Below, one piece after another: positions 34,976 to 42,440 of a stretch of DNA of 64,000 nt. The notes under the pieces are model-generated. The model searched no databases and had not been told where the DNA came from. It saw nothing but the letters and a program-made list of their open reading frames with translations. This DNA is from Paracoccus haematequi (GTDB lineage: Bacteria > Pseudomonadota > Alphaproteobacteria > Rhodobacterales > Rhodobacteraceae), in contig CAMCVS010000004.1 of the NCBI GenBank assembly GCA_945881965.1, positions 213,264 through 277,263 on the forward strand, in the 5' to 3' direction. The translations under genes and the position numbers were made by a program. The first letter of the stretch is position 1. Each line of letters starts with the position of its first letter.

Positions 34976-35241
34976 AACGCAACCTGCACAGCCCCGCCGC
35001 AAAGCGGCGGGCGACGCGCCCGATGGCGGAACATGACGCGCTGCCGGTGCCCTTGCGCCGCTTTGCGGCGCAAGCGGCCTTGCCATGGAGCGCGGGGTCG
35101 TTGCGCCGCCTTTGGCGGCGCGCGCTGGCCGAGGAGGGCAGCGAGCAAGCCGCGCTTGCGCGGCTTGCTCGGGCCGAGGCGGCGATGCTGCGCGCCGAGG
35201 CGCGCAGCATCTGGGGGCCGGATTACCCCGGCCTTACTTGA
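34972..35241 (+). CDS. Small DUF6525-like protein, unknown function
   Basis: 89 residues, rich in Arg and Ala ([21 protein letters not shown] then [15 protein letters not shown]). It starts inside the CobW stop codon (ATGA) and its last eight bases overlap the convergent peroxiredoxin stop. The pattern of a short basic protein with an acidic-aromatic tail SIWGPDYPG matches a small Rhodobacteraceae family that I believe is DUF6525; this is from memory and tentative. Function unknown; coupling to the CobW gene suggests co-expression under zinc control. The coding sequence is built of five perfect inverted repeats (see the repeat entry at 34993). Confidence 0.65.
   Translation: MKRNLHSPAAKRRATRPMAEHDALPVPLRRFAAQAALPWSAGSLRRLWRRALAEEGSEQAALARLARAEAAMLRAEARSIWGPDYPGLT
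34993..35211. repeat. Array of five perfect inverted repeats filling the DUF6525-like gene
   Basis: Arms pair without mismatch: 34993-35000 with 35004-35011 (8 bp, loop AAA); 35052-35061 with 35065-35074 (10 bp, loop TTT); 35103-35110 with 35114-35121 (8 bp, loop TTT); 35143-35154 with 35159-35170 (12 bp, loop CTTG); 35184-35196 with 35199-35211 (13 bp, centre GA). More than half of the stretch is in paired arms. The five stems have different sequences, so this is not a dispersed repeat family. Confidence 0.85.
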
Positions 35242-35878
35242 GCTTGGTCGTGCGCAGATAGGGCAGTTTCACGTCGATCTCGCCGAATTTCGCGCGGGCC
35301 TGATCATCGGTCAGCGCCAAGGACACGATCACGTCCTGCCCCACCTGCCAGTTGGCCCCCGTGGCAATCGGCACACCATAGGTCACCTGCACCGCGTCCA
35401 GCGCGCGCAGCACCTCGGCGAAATTGCGGCCCACCGACATCGGATAGGTCATGATCAGTTGCACCTTCTTGTTCGGCGCGACGATGAACACCGACCGCAC
35501 CGTGGCAGTTTCCGCCGCCGTCCGGCCATCGGGCAGGTAGGCGTCCGCAGGCAGCATGTCGAAGGCCTTGGCCACCGCCAGATCGGTATCGGCGATGATC
35601 GGGAACCCGGCAGGCGCATCGGCATAGGCCGCGATGTCGGATTTCCATTTCACATGTTCGGCCACGTCATCGACGGAAATGCCCATAACCTTGGTGCCGC
35701 GCTTGGCCCATTCATCGGCCAATTGTGCGACCGTGCCGAATTCGGTGGTGCAGACCGGGGTGAAATCCTTGGGATGCGAGAAATAGATCGCCCAGGCATC
35801 GCCCTGCCAATCGTGCAGCGCATAAGTGCCCTGATCGGTGGTGACGGTCAGGTTCGGCAGCGTGTCATTGATCCGCAT
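35234..35878 (-). CDS. 1-Cys peroxiredoxin (Prx6 type)
   Basis: 214 residues. Reduces H2O2 and organic peroxides using the peroxidatic Cys in SHPKDFTPVCTTEF at about residue 45; the PVCTTE sequence is the Prx6-class mark. The catalytic Arg lies in ETATVRSVFIVAPN. The C-terminal ~60 residues (VQVTYGVPIATGANWQVGQD) form the long Prx6 extension. No resolving Cys is seen. It begins MRINDTLPNLTV at the ATG at 35878. A 260-base AT-richer intergenic region separates it from the divergent aldehyde dehydrogenase; I see no clear OxyR site there. Confidence 0.93.
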   Translation of the reverse strand: MRINDTLPNLTVTTDQGTYALHDWQGDAWAIYFSHPKDFTPVCTTEFGTVAQLADEWAKRGTKVMGISVDDVAEHVKWKSDIAAYADAPAGFPIIADTDLAVAKAFDMLPADAYLPDGRTAAETATVRSVFIVAPNKKVQLIMTYPMSVGRNFAEVLRALDAVQVTYGVPIATGANWQVGQDVIVSLALTDDQARAKFGEIDVKLPYLRTTKLK

Positions 35879-36138
35879 CGGCGTGATCTCCTGTCTTGGG
35901 TGAGTGAATTAGTAGGCTATAAACATTCTAAAGTCGCGATGTGAAGACCACATGACGGTTGTGCGGTCCTTTGTCGCGATTTCTGCGCGGCGCATCATAG
36001 CGCAGGACAGCATCCCGCAATTTGATCATATCATGCGAACGCGCCCTTGCCCGTGTCATGCTTGGGTGACAGACTGCCGCAGAAAACCGGGACGGCGAGT
36101 CAGCCACCCTGGGCATTATCACGCAGGGAGAGCGCGAC

Positions 36139-37590
36139 ATGATCGAAAAGCGTCAATTCTATATCAACGGTCACTGGGTCAACCCGCAGCAGGGCCGCGA
36201 TCACCACGTCATTGACCCCACCACCGAAGAACCCTGTGCGGTGATCTCGCTGGGCGGTCAGGCTGATGTCGATGCCGCTGTTGCCGCCGCCAAGGCCGCG
36301 CTTCCCGGCTGGATGGCGACGCCTGCCGCCGAGCGCATCGCGTTGGTGGAAAAGCTGATCAAGGTCTACGAATCCCGCGCCGAGGACATGGCGCAGGCGA
36401 TGACCATCGAAATGGGCGCGCCGATTGATTTCTCGCGCCAGCAGCAGGTGACGGCGGGCACCTGGCACCTGAACAACTTCCTGACCGCTGCCAAAGGGTT
36501 CCATTTCAACCGCCCGCTTGGCGATCACGCCCCTGATACCCGCATCGTCTATGAGGCGGTCGGCGTCTGCGCGCTGATCACGCCGTGGAACTGGCCGATG
36601 AACCAGGTCACGCTCAAGGTCGGCGCGGCGGCGATTGCGGGTTGCACGATGATCCTGAAACCGTCCGAAGAAAGCCCGCTGAACGCGATGATCTTTGCCG
36701 AGATGATGCACGAGGCGGGCTTTCCCGCCGGTGTGTTCAACCTGGTGAATGGCGACGGCATGGGTGTGGGCACGGCGCTGTCGGGCCACAAGGATGTGGA
36801 CATGGTGTCGTTCACCGGGTCCACCCGCGCGGGCATCGCGATTTCCAAGAACGCCGCCGATACGCTGAAAAAGGTGCATCTGGAACTGGGCGGCAAGGGT
36901 GCCAACCTGATTTTCGCGGATGCCGACGACAAGGCCGTGAAACGCGGCGTGCTGCACATGATGAGCAACTCGGGCCAGTCCTGCAACGCGCCGTCGCGGA
37001 TGATGGTGCAGGCCGAAGCCTATGACAAGGCTGTCGAAACCGCCGCCGAAGTCGCCAATGGCGTCACCGTCGGCCCCGCGCATGAATCCGGTCGCCATAT
37101 CGGCCCGGTTGTCAACGAGGTGCAGTTCAACAAGATTCAGGCCCTGATCCAGAAGGGTATCGACGAGGGCGCGCGTCTGGTCGCGGGTGGCCCCGGTCGC
37201 CCCGAACACCTGAACCGCGGCTTCTTTGTCCGCCCCACAGTGTTTGCCGATGTGACCCCGGACATGACCATCGCGCGCGAGGAAATCTTTGGCCCGGTGC
37301 TGTCGATCCTGAAATTCGACACCGAAGCGCAGGCGCTGGAAATGGCGAATGACACGGTTTACGGGCTGACCAACTATGTCCAGACCACGGACGCCGCGCG
37401 GGCCAACCGGTTGGCGTTGCAACTGCGGTCCGGCATGGTCGAGATGAACGGCAAATCGCGCGGCGCGGGGTCGCCCTTTGGCGGGATGAAGCAATCCGGC
37501 AATGGCCGCGAAGGCGGGACCTGGGGCATCGAGGATTTCTGCGAGGTCAAGGCGGTGTCGGGTTGGAACAACGACGTCGCGGCAGAGTGA
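36139..37590 (+). CDS. Aldehyde dehydrogenase family protein
   Basis: 483 residues. Oxidises an aldehyde with NAD(P)+. Catalytic Glu in LELGGKGAN at about residue 251, nucleophilic Cys in NSGQSCNAPSR at about 285, cofactor motif TPWNWPMNQ near 153, and the FTGSTRAG loop. It closely resembles the common DhaS-like or '3-succinoylsemialdehyde-pyridine'-annotated alphaproteobacterial ALDH, whose substrate is generally unknown. The ATG at 36139 follows GGGAGAGCG. A terminator hairpin follows the stop, so it is likely monocistronic. Confidence 0.94.
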   Translation: MIEKRQFYINGHWVNPQQGRDHHVIDPTTEEPCAVISLGGQADVDAAVAAAKAALPGWMATPAAERIALVEKLIKVYESRAEDMAQAMTIEMGAPIDFSRQQQVTAGTWHLNNFLTAAKGFHFNRPLGDHAPDTRIVYEAVGVCALITPWNWPMNQVTLKVGAAAIAGCTMILKPSEESPLNAMIFAEMMHEAGFPAGVFNLVNGDGMGVGTALSGHKDVDMVSFTGSTRAGIAISKNAADTLKKVHLELGGKGANLIFADADDKAVKRGVLHMMSNSGQSCNAPSRMMVQAEAYDKAVETAAEVANGVTVGPAHESGRHIGPVVNEVQFNKIQALIQKGIDEGARLVAGGPGRPEHLNRGFFVRPTVFADVTPDMTIAREEIFGPVLSILKFDTEAQALEMANDTVYGLTNYVQTTDAARANRLALQLRSGMVEMNGKSRGAGSPFGGMKQSGNGREGGTWGIEDFCEVKAVSGWNNDVAAE

Positions 37591-37611
37591 TCCCCCGTTG
37601 AGAGACGGCGT

Positions 37612-37639
37612 ATCCGGGGCTATGACGGCCCCGGATTTT
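37612..37639 (+). terminator. Rho-independent terminator of the aldehyde dehydrogenase gene
   Basis: ATCCGGGGC at 37612-37620 pairs with GCCCCGGAT at 37628-37636 (nine perfect pairs, seven-base loop) and is followed by TTT. It lies 21 bases after the stop and 16 bases before the start of the kinase-like gene. Confidence 0.8.
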
Positions 37640-37655
37640 GATTGCCGGGACTGAT

Positions 37656-38666
37656 ATGCGCAAAGATCGGATCGACCCGCGGTTCACCCCGGATACCGTG
37701 CTGAAACGGGACGAGTTTTCCGAAACCGTCACCGGGGCTTTCGCGGATGACCCCGGCGTCAAGCTGGTGTTGCGGCGTCTGGATCAGGTGCCGCGTTGGG
37801 CGCGCCCCATCGCCCAGTTTCTGGCGCGGCGCGAAGTGCGCGGGTTACAGGCGGTGCAGGGCATCGCGGGTGTGCCGGTTTTGGTTCAGGCCAATCGCGC
37901 CGGTATCCTGCGGCTGTGGTCGGCGGGCACCCCGTTGAACCTTGCGCGGCCTGATACGGCGGTATGGTATCGCGACGCGCGGCGATTGCTGCGCGACATG
38001 CGGCGGCGCGGCGTCACGCATAACGACATCGCTAAACCGCAGAACTGGCTGATGACGCCCGATGGTGGCGCGGCGGTGATCGACTTTCAACTGGCCTCGG
38101 TGCACCGGCGGCGCGGATTGCTGTTCCGCCTGATGGCGCGCGAGGATCTGCGGCATCTGCTGAAACAGAAACAACGCTATGCGCCGCATCTGCTGACCGC
38201 GTCGGAACGCCGGATGGTGGCGCGCAAAAGCCTGCCCGCGCAAGTGTGGATGGCCACCGGCAAACGTCTCTATAACTTCGTGACTCGGCGGCTGATGAAT
38301 TGGTCCGACAGCGAAGGCGCAGAAAACCGCATCGCGGTCGAAGGCGACACGCTGCGCGCGCGGCTGAAGGGGCCGGGGGTGCGGGACGTGGTGCTGTTGC
38401 CCTTTGCGCTGCCGGGGCGGGGGGTTGGGGTCTATGCCTTTGTCGAGGGCGTTGCGGCGTCCCCGCTGCCTGCGCCCGACCTGACGCACAGCGTGGCGGC
38501 CCTGCCCCGTCGCGGCGATGTGGTGGCGGTTGATCTGCTGGCGCTGGTGGCGGGCAACAGGCTGGACGAGCTGGCGCAGATGCTGGACCGCAACCCCGAC
38601 CTGCGCGAGGTGATGGCGGCAATCGTGACCGGGCGGCAGAACCTGACGGATCGCCAGTTGAAATAG
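37656..38666 (+). CDS. Protein-kinase-like (RIO/Bud32-type fold) protein
   Basis: About 336 residues from the ATG at 37656, preceded by CCGGGA. Kinase-fold elements: a candidate beta-3 Lys in GVKLVLRRLD, a candidate helix-C Glu in RREVRGLQAV, the catalytic loop GVTHNDIAKPQNWL (His-Asn-Asp...Asn) near residue 130, and metal-binding Asp in AVIDFQLAS. There is no DFG and no long activation loop, as in RIO, Bud32 or lipopolysaccharide kinases. The last third has no recognised domain. The target is unknown: protein or small-molecule kinase are both possible. It is convergent with an RluA-type gene, 17 bases between the stops. Confidence 0.75.
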   Translation: MRKDRIDPRFTPDTVLKRDEFSETVTGAFADDPGVKLVLRRLDQVPRWARPIAQFLARREVRGLQAVQGIAGVPVLVQANRAGILRLWSAGTPLNLARPDTAVWYRDARRLLRDMRRRGVTHNDIAKPQNWLMTPDGGAAVIDFQLASVHRRRGLLFRLMAREDLRHLLKQKQRYAPHLLTASERRMVARKSLPAQVWMATGKRLYNFVTRRLMNWSDSEGAENRIAVEGDTLRARLKGPGVRDVVLLPFALPGRGVGVYAFVEGVAASPLPAPDLTHSVAALPRRGDVVAVDLLALVAGNRLDELAQMLDRNPDLREVMAAIVTGRQNLTDRQLK

Positions 38667-38683
38667 CCGTTGAAATAACCGCG

Positions 38684-39331
38684 TCAGAACGGCGCGGGCG
38701 CGCGCAGGCGCAACCCATGCCCGGTTTCGGGGTGATTAATGCGCAATTCCTCGGCATGCAGCATCAGGCGCGGATGATCGCGCGCGGGCCCCGTCGCATA
38801 GATCGTGTCGCCCAGAATGACATGCCCCAGCGCCAGCATATGAACCCGCAACTGGTGCGTCCGCCCGGTATGCGGCGTCAGCCTGACGCAGGTTTCACCG
38901 TCGCCGTGGCTGATGACCTTCCAGTCGGTTTGTGCGGGGCGGCCCGTGTCATGGCAGACCATCTGGCGCGGGCGGTTTGGCCAATCCACGGTCAGGGGCA
39001 AGTCCACCGTGCCGCTGCGCGGTTCCAAAATCCCCGCAACCCGCGCCGCATAGGTCTTTTTCGCGCGGCGGCATTCAAATTCCATCGACAGCGCGCGCTG
39101 CGCATGTGGGGTCAGCGCGAACACCATCACGCCCGATGTATCGCGGTCCAGCCGATGCACCAGCAGGATGCCGGGAAACACCGGGGCCAGTCGCGCCATC
39201 AGGCAATCCGCCAGATCAGGCCCGCGCCCCGGCACCGACAACAGCCCCGCCGGTTTCACCACCGCCAGCAGATGCGCGTCATCTTGCAGGATCGTGATCG
39301 GATCGCGGGGGGGATCATAGGCATCGGACAT
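38684..39331 (-). CDS. RNA pseudouridine synthase, RluA family
   Basis: About 215 residues, short for RluA and without an S4 domain, like the RluA/TruC-type enzymes. The catalytic Asp is in LLVHRLDRDTSGVMV near residue 60; other conserved segments are LLSVPGRG, RAKKTYAARV and LTPHTGRTHQLRVHMLALGHVILGD split across the core. It isomerises a uridine in rRNA or tRNA; the exact site cannot be assigned. I start it at ATG 39331 (MSDAYDP); an ATG at 39340 is also possible. Confidence 0.92.
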   Translation of the reverse strand: MSDAYDPPRDPITILQDDAHLLAVVKPAGLLSVPGRGPDLADCLMARLAPVFPGILLVHRLDRDTSGVMVFALTPHAQRALSMEFECRRAKKTYAARVAGILEPRSGTVDLPLTVDWPNRPRQMVCHDTGRPAQTDWKVISHGDGETCVRLTPHTGRTHQLRVHMLALGHVILGDTIYATGPARDHPRLMLHAEELRINHPETGHGLRLRAPAPF

Positions 39332-39358
39332 GCGCTGCATCTACGCGCGCCCGGACCC

Positions 39359-39697
39359 TTAGTCTATGGCGCGGATCATCTTGGCGCTTAGCACCTGCAA
39401 CACCGCGCGCAGGTCATGCCCGCGTTTCAGGATGCGCCCGTCCATGCCCACCACCGCATACATGCCTTGACGGTTGCGCAGGCGCGGGTGCTTTTCGACG
39501 CGATAAATCGGGTGTTCGGCGGCGCGGCGAAACACCGAGAATATCGCGCAATCCCGCAGCGTCGAGATACCGTAATCGCGCCATTCCCCTGCTGCGACCA
39601 TCCGGCCATAGACCGTCAGGATCATGCCCAATTCGATACGATCAAACATCACCTGTTCGGTCGGGACCAGATCATTCGAGGGCGCTTGCATGTTCAT
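39359..39697 (-). CDS. DUF2794 family protein
   Basis: About 112 residues. The sequence EQVMFDRIELGMILTVYGRMVAAGEWRDYGI and RCFVFR-like core (CAIFSVFRRAAEHPIYRVEK) match the small alphaproteobacterial DUF2794 family, function unknown. Start at ATG 39697 (MNMQAPSNDLV); the open frame to 39757 overlaps the end of paaX. It lies 31 bases downstream of paaX on the same strand, but DUF2794 is found in organisms without phenylacetate genes, so a shared function is unlikely. Confidence 0.85.
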   Translation of the reverse strand: MNMQAPSNDLVPTEQVMFDRIELGMILTVYGRMVAAGEWRDYGISTLRDCAIFSVFRRAAEHPIYRVEKHPRLRNRQGMYAVVGMDGRILKRGHDLRAVLQVLSAKMIRAID

Positions 39698-39728
39698 GGC
39701 GTCAGAGTTGCGCCGGGACGTCTCGAAA

Positions 39729-40523
39729 TCAAGACGGTTTTGTAAAACGCAGCGCAAGGGACGCGTCGGATGCGCGCAAGGCGGGCATATCCGGGGCCGC
39801 GCTGTCCAGCCATGCCTCGGCGGCCGGGGTCAGGCGGGCATAGGCGCGGGCGACCGCCGCGCGCGGCGGGATCACATCTGCGGGCAGCAATTCGGCGGGC
39901 AGGTCGGGAAAGCGCAATGCGATCCGCCGCCAACGGTGGATCAGCAGCGTCCGCGCCGCGCAGGAGTCCAGCGGACCAAGGTCCGCGCCCGAAAGCGCGT
40001 CCAAATCGGCCTGCAACCGGTCCAGGCCCGCGCGATGCGCGGGCGCGACAAGGCTGTCGCGGACGGCGGCGGTCAGCGCGGTCAGGCGGCCTTCCATGCG
40101 GAAGGCCGCTCTGGGCTGGGGCGCCCCTGCGGGGCGCAGCCAGAGCGGGCCGAGGGCAAAGCCCTCGGCCCCCCCATCCTCCAGCGACAGTGTCCAGTCC
40201 CGGATCGGCCCCGCTTGCGGGGCCGCGTAAATCCGCTCGGTCGCGCCGATGAACCGCAAGAGGCCGTCCGGCGTCAGCCGGTATTCGCTGACCCGCCCCG
40301 ACCGTTCACCCACGACCCAGCCGTCCCGCGCCAGCCGCGACAGCGCAGTACGGATCGCGCCGGGTTCTACGCCCACCCGGCCCAAAAGCCGCCCCAGCCG
40401 CGCCGTGGAAATCAGCCCGCCCCGGTTCTGCACCGAATCACCAAACACCGTGATCACCAAGGACCAGACGCGCAGGCGGCCTTCGCCATGCAGATTGTCG
40501 ATCAGGGGGGCAAGCGGGTCCAT
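39729..40523 (-). CDS. paaX: PaaX-family phenylacetate catabolism regulator
   Basis: 264 residues. N-terminal winged helix (residues about 20-90: LGRLLGRVGVEPGAIRTALSRLARDGWVVGERSGR) and a C-terminal PaaX domain with HRWRRIALRFPDLPAELLP near residue 200. In E. coli PaaX represses the paa operons and is released by phenylacetyl-CoA. It lies downstream of the paaI-paaJ-paaK-tetR run on the same strand, consistent with the same pathway. The middle of the gene, coding for residues ~100-145, contains several perfect inverted repeats (see the repeat entry at 40086). Confidence 0.9.
   Translation of the reverse strand: MDPLAPLIDNLHGEGRLRVWSLVITVFGDSVQNRGGLISTARLGRLLGRVGVEPGAIRTALSRLARDGWVVGERSGRVSEYRLTPDGLLRFIGATERIYAAPQAGPIRDWTLSLEDGGAEGFALGPLWLRPAGAPQPRAAFRMEGRLTALTAAVRDSLVAPAHRAGLDRLQADLDALSGADLGPLDSCAARTLLIHRWRRIALRFPDLPAELLPADVIPPRAAVARAYARLTPAAEAWLDSAAPDMPALRASDASLALRFTKPS
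40086..40225. repeat. Cluster of perfect inverted repeats inside paaX
   Basis: 40086-40095 with 40100-40109 (10 bp, loop ATGC); 40106-40114 with 40140-40148 (9 bp) enclosing 40121-40127 with 40131-40137 (7 bp, loop TGC); 40147-40157 with 40161-40171 (11 bp, loop AAA); 40206-40214 with 40217-40225 (9 bp, loop TT). All arms match perfectly. Adjacent stems abut or overlap by a few bases. They fall in the linker between the winged helix and the C-terminal domain. Confidence 0.85.
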
Positions 40524-40562
40524 GGCGCGTCAAGAACCACGCGCCGCCCCGTCGCGCAAGCC

Positions 40563-41126
40563 TTACAGCGCGCGCAGCCCGCCTCGCACGAAATCTGCGG
40601 CGAACCGGGCATAATCGGTGCGGCTCATGCCCTTGCCGGGGCGGTGCCACATATAGACCCAGTTCACGATGCCAAACACCGTCATGGTCGCAGCGCGCAG
40701 CGCGTCGGCGCCAAGATGCGGAGCCTCGGACGCCACCGCCTCTGACATCCGCGCCACCAAGGCGCGCTGCGCCGCCATCAGCGGTTCCTGCCGGTCGGGC
40801 GGCAGCAGCTTCAGCGCATCAAGTTGCAGTTTGTGTTCCGGGTCGGCGTCCTCATAGGTGACAAGGATCGCGCCGATCATTCCGGTCAGGTCCGCCGCGG
40901 CGGCGGTGGCGTCCAGTAATTCCGCGAAATGCGCGTCGAAAATGTCGAACAGCAGATCTTCTTTCGACGGCCAATAGTGATAGATCAGCGCCTTGGACAC
41001 GCCCAGCGACCGTGCAACCCCGGTCATCGACGCCCGGTCAAAACCATGCGCCGCGAAATAGCGCGCGGCACCTTTCCGCAGCACGCCGCGCTTTTCATCG
41101 TGATCGCGTGCCAGCCCCCGCGCCAT
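40563..41126 (-). CDS. TetR-family regulator, probable PaaR
   Basis: 187 residues. N-terminal helix-turn-helix (KGAARYFAAHGFDRASMTGV then ARSLGVSKALIYHYWPSKED, about residues 18-58) and a ligand domain with MSRTDYARFAADFVRGGLRAL at the C-terminus. The stop of paaK abuts its start with no gap, so it is co-transcribed with the phenylacetate genes. TetR-type PaaR proteins repress paa genes in beta- and alphaproteobacteria and respond to phenylacetyl-CoA. Both PaaX and PaaR are present here, which is unusual. A candidate operator lies in the paaI-paaZ gap. Confidence 0.85.
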   Translation of the reverse strand: MARGLARDHDEKRGVLRKGAARYFAAHGFDRASMTGVARSLGVSKALIYHYWPSKEDLLFDIFDAHFAELLDATAAAADLTGMIGAILVTYEDADPEHKLQLDALKLLPPDRQEPLMAAQRALVARMSEAVASEAPHLGADALRAATMTVFGIVNWVYMWHRPGKGMSRTDYARFAADFVRGGLRAL

Positions 41127-42440
41127 TCACGCGTCCTTGGGGCGTTTGTCGATCAGCCGCACCGCCTTGCCCTGACTGCGTTCGACAGCGCCCGAATCGC
41201 GCACCTCGACCTTGACGCTGATGCCGACGGTCTGTTTGACGCGGCTCTCCAATGCCTTGCCCGCTGCCGCGCGGCGATCCGGGTCGAACACGCCCACAGC
41301 AACCTCGGTCAGCACGCGCATTTCATCCATCCGGCCCTTGCGGGTCAGTTCGATCTGGAAATGTGGCGCAAGGTCGGCGACCTGCATCAACTGTTCCTCG
41401 ATCTGGGTCGGGAACACGTTGACGCCGCGCAGGATGATCATGTCATCGGACCGCCCGGTGATCTTTTCCATCCGCCGCATCGTGCGCGCCGTGCCGGGCA
41501 ACAGCCGCGTCAGATCGCGGGTGCGGTAACGCACGACGGGAAACGCCTCTTTGGTCAGGGAGGTGAACACCAACTCGCCCATCTGCCCATCGGGCAGCAC
41601 CGCGCCCGTCACCGGGTCGATGATTTCGGGGTAGAAATGATCCTCCCAGATGTGCAGCCCATCCTTGGTTTCCACGCATTCATTGGCGACGCCCGGCCCC
41701 ATCACCTCGGACAGGCCATAGATATCGACGGCATGCATGTCGAACGCATCCTCGATCTCGCGCCGCATCGCGTTGGTCCAGGGTTCGGCGCCGAAAATGC
41801 CGACCTTCAGCGAACAGGCGCGCGGGTCCAGCCCCTGCGCCTTGAACTCATCCAGGATCGACAGGGCGTAGGACGGGGTCACGGTGATGCCGTCGGGTTT
41901 GAAATCCTCGATCAGCCGCACCTGCCTGGGTGTCATGCCGCCGGAAATCGGGACCGTGGACAGGCCCAGCGTATCGGCCCCCAGATGGATGCCCAGACCC
42001 CCGGTGAACAACCCATAGCCATAGGCGTTGTGCAGCAGATCGCCCCGCCGCAACCCCGCCGCGCGCAAGGATCGCGCCACGACCTGACCCCAATTCCGCA
42101 GGTCGTTTTCGGTATAGCCCACCACCGTGGGCTGCCCCGTGGTGCCCGATGACGCATGGATGCGCCGCACCTGATCGCGCGGCACGGCGAACATGCCGAA
42201 CGGGTAATTCGCCCGCAGATCCTGTTTCGTGGTGAACGGGAATTTCGCCAGATCGGCTAGGGTTGCCAAGTCATCGGGATGCACACCCGCCGCGTCGAAC
42301 GCCGCGCGGGTATGCGGAACATTCGCATAGGCATGGTGCAGCGTGGCGCGCAGCCGCGTCAGTTGCAGGGCGGCGATTTCATCGCGGCTGGCGGTCTCGA
42401 TGGCCTCCAGATCGCCGGGGCGGGGGGACAGGTCACGCAT
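41127..42440 (-). CDS. paaK: Phenylacetate--CoA ligase
   Basis: 437 residues. Activates phenylacetate to phenylacetyl-CoA with ATP, the first step of the aerobic hybrid pathway. Adenylate-forming motif RIHASSGTTGQPTVVGYT near residue 85, the domain with YGLSEVMGPGVANEC near 235, and RSDDMIILRGVNVFPTQIEE near 320. Start at ATG 42440 (MRDLSPRPGDLEA), which overlaps the paaJ stop (ATGA); the longer frame to 42488 lies inside paaJ. Full length for the family. Confidence 0.95.
   Translation of the reverse strand: MRDLSPRPGDLEAIETASRDEIAALQLTRLRATLHHAYANVPHTRAAFDAAGVHPDDLATLADLAKFPFTTKQDLRANYPFGMFAVPRDQVRRIHASSGTTGQPTVVGYTENDLRNWGQVVARSLRAAGLRRGDLLHNAYGYGLFTGGLGIHLGADTLGLSTVPISGGMTPRQVRLIEDFKPDGITVTPSYALSILDEFKAQGLDPRACSLKVGIFGAEPWTNAMRREIEDAFDMHAVDIYGLSEVMGPGVANECVETKDGLHIWEDHFYPEIIDPVTGAVLPDGQMGELVFTSLTKEAFPVVRYRTRDLTRLLPGTARTMRRMEKITGRSDDMIILRGVNVFPTQIEEQLMQVADLAPHFQIELTRKGRMDEMRVLTEVAVGVFDPDRRAAAGKALESRVKQTVGISVKVEVRDSGAVERSQGKAVRLIDKRPKDA

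Noticed and set aside
35905..35935. TTTAGAAT-like half site upstream of the peroxiredoxin gene as a second Irr box
   Set aside because: Only one half matches; the other half (TTATAGC) does not, so no palindrome is formed.
38657..38680. Tandem 12-base duplication (GTTGAAATAGCC / GTTGAAATAACC) at the end of the kinase-like gene
   Set aside because: It falls at the stop codon in a 17-base convergent gap and has no consequence that I can see; probably a small slippage event.
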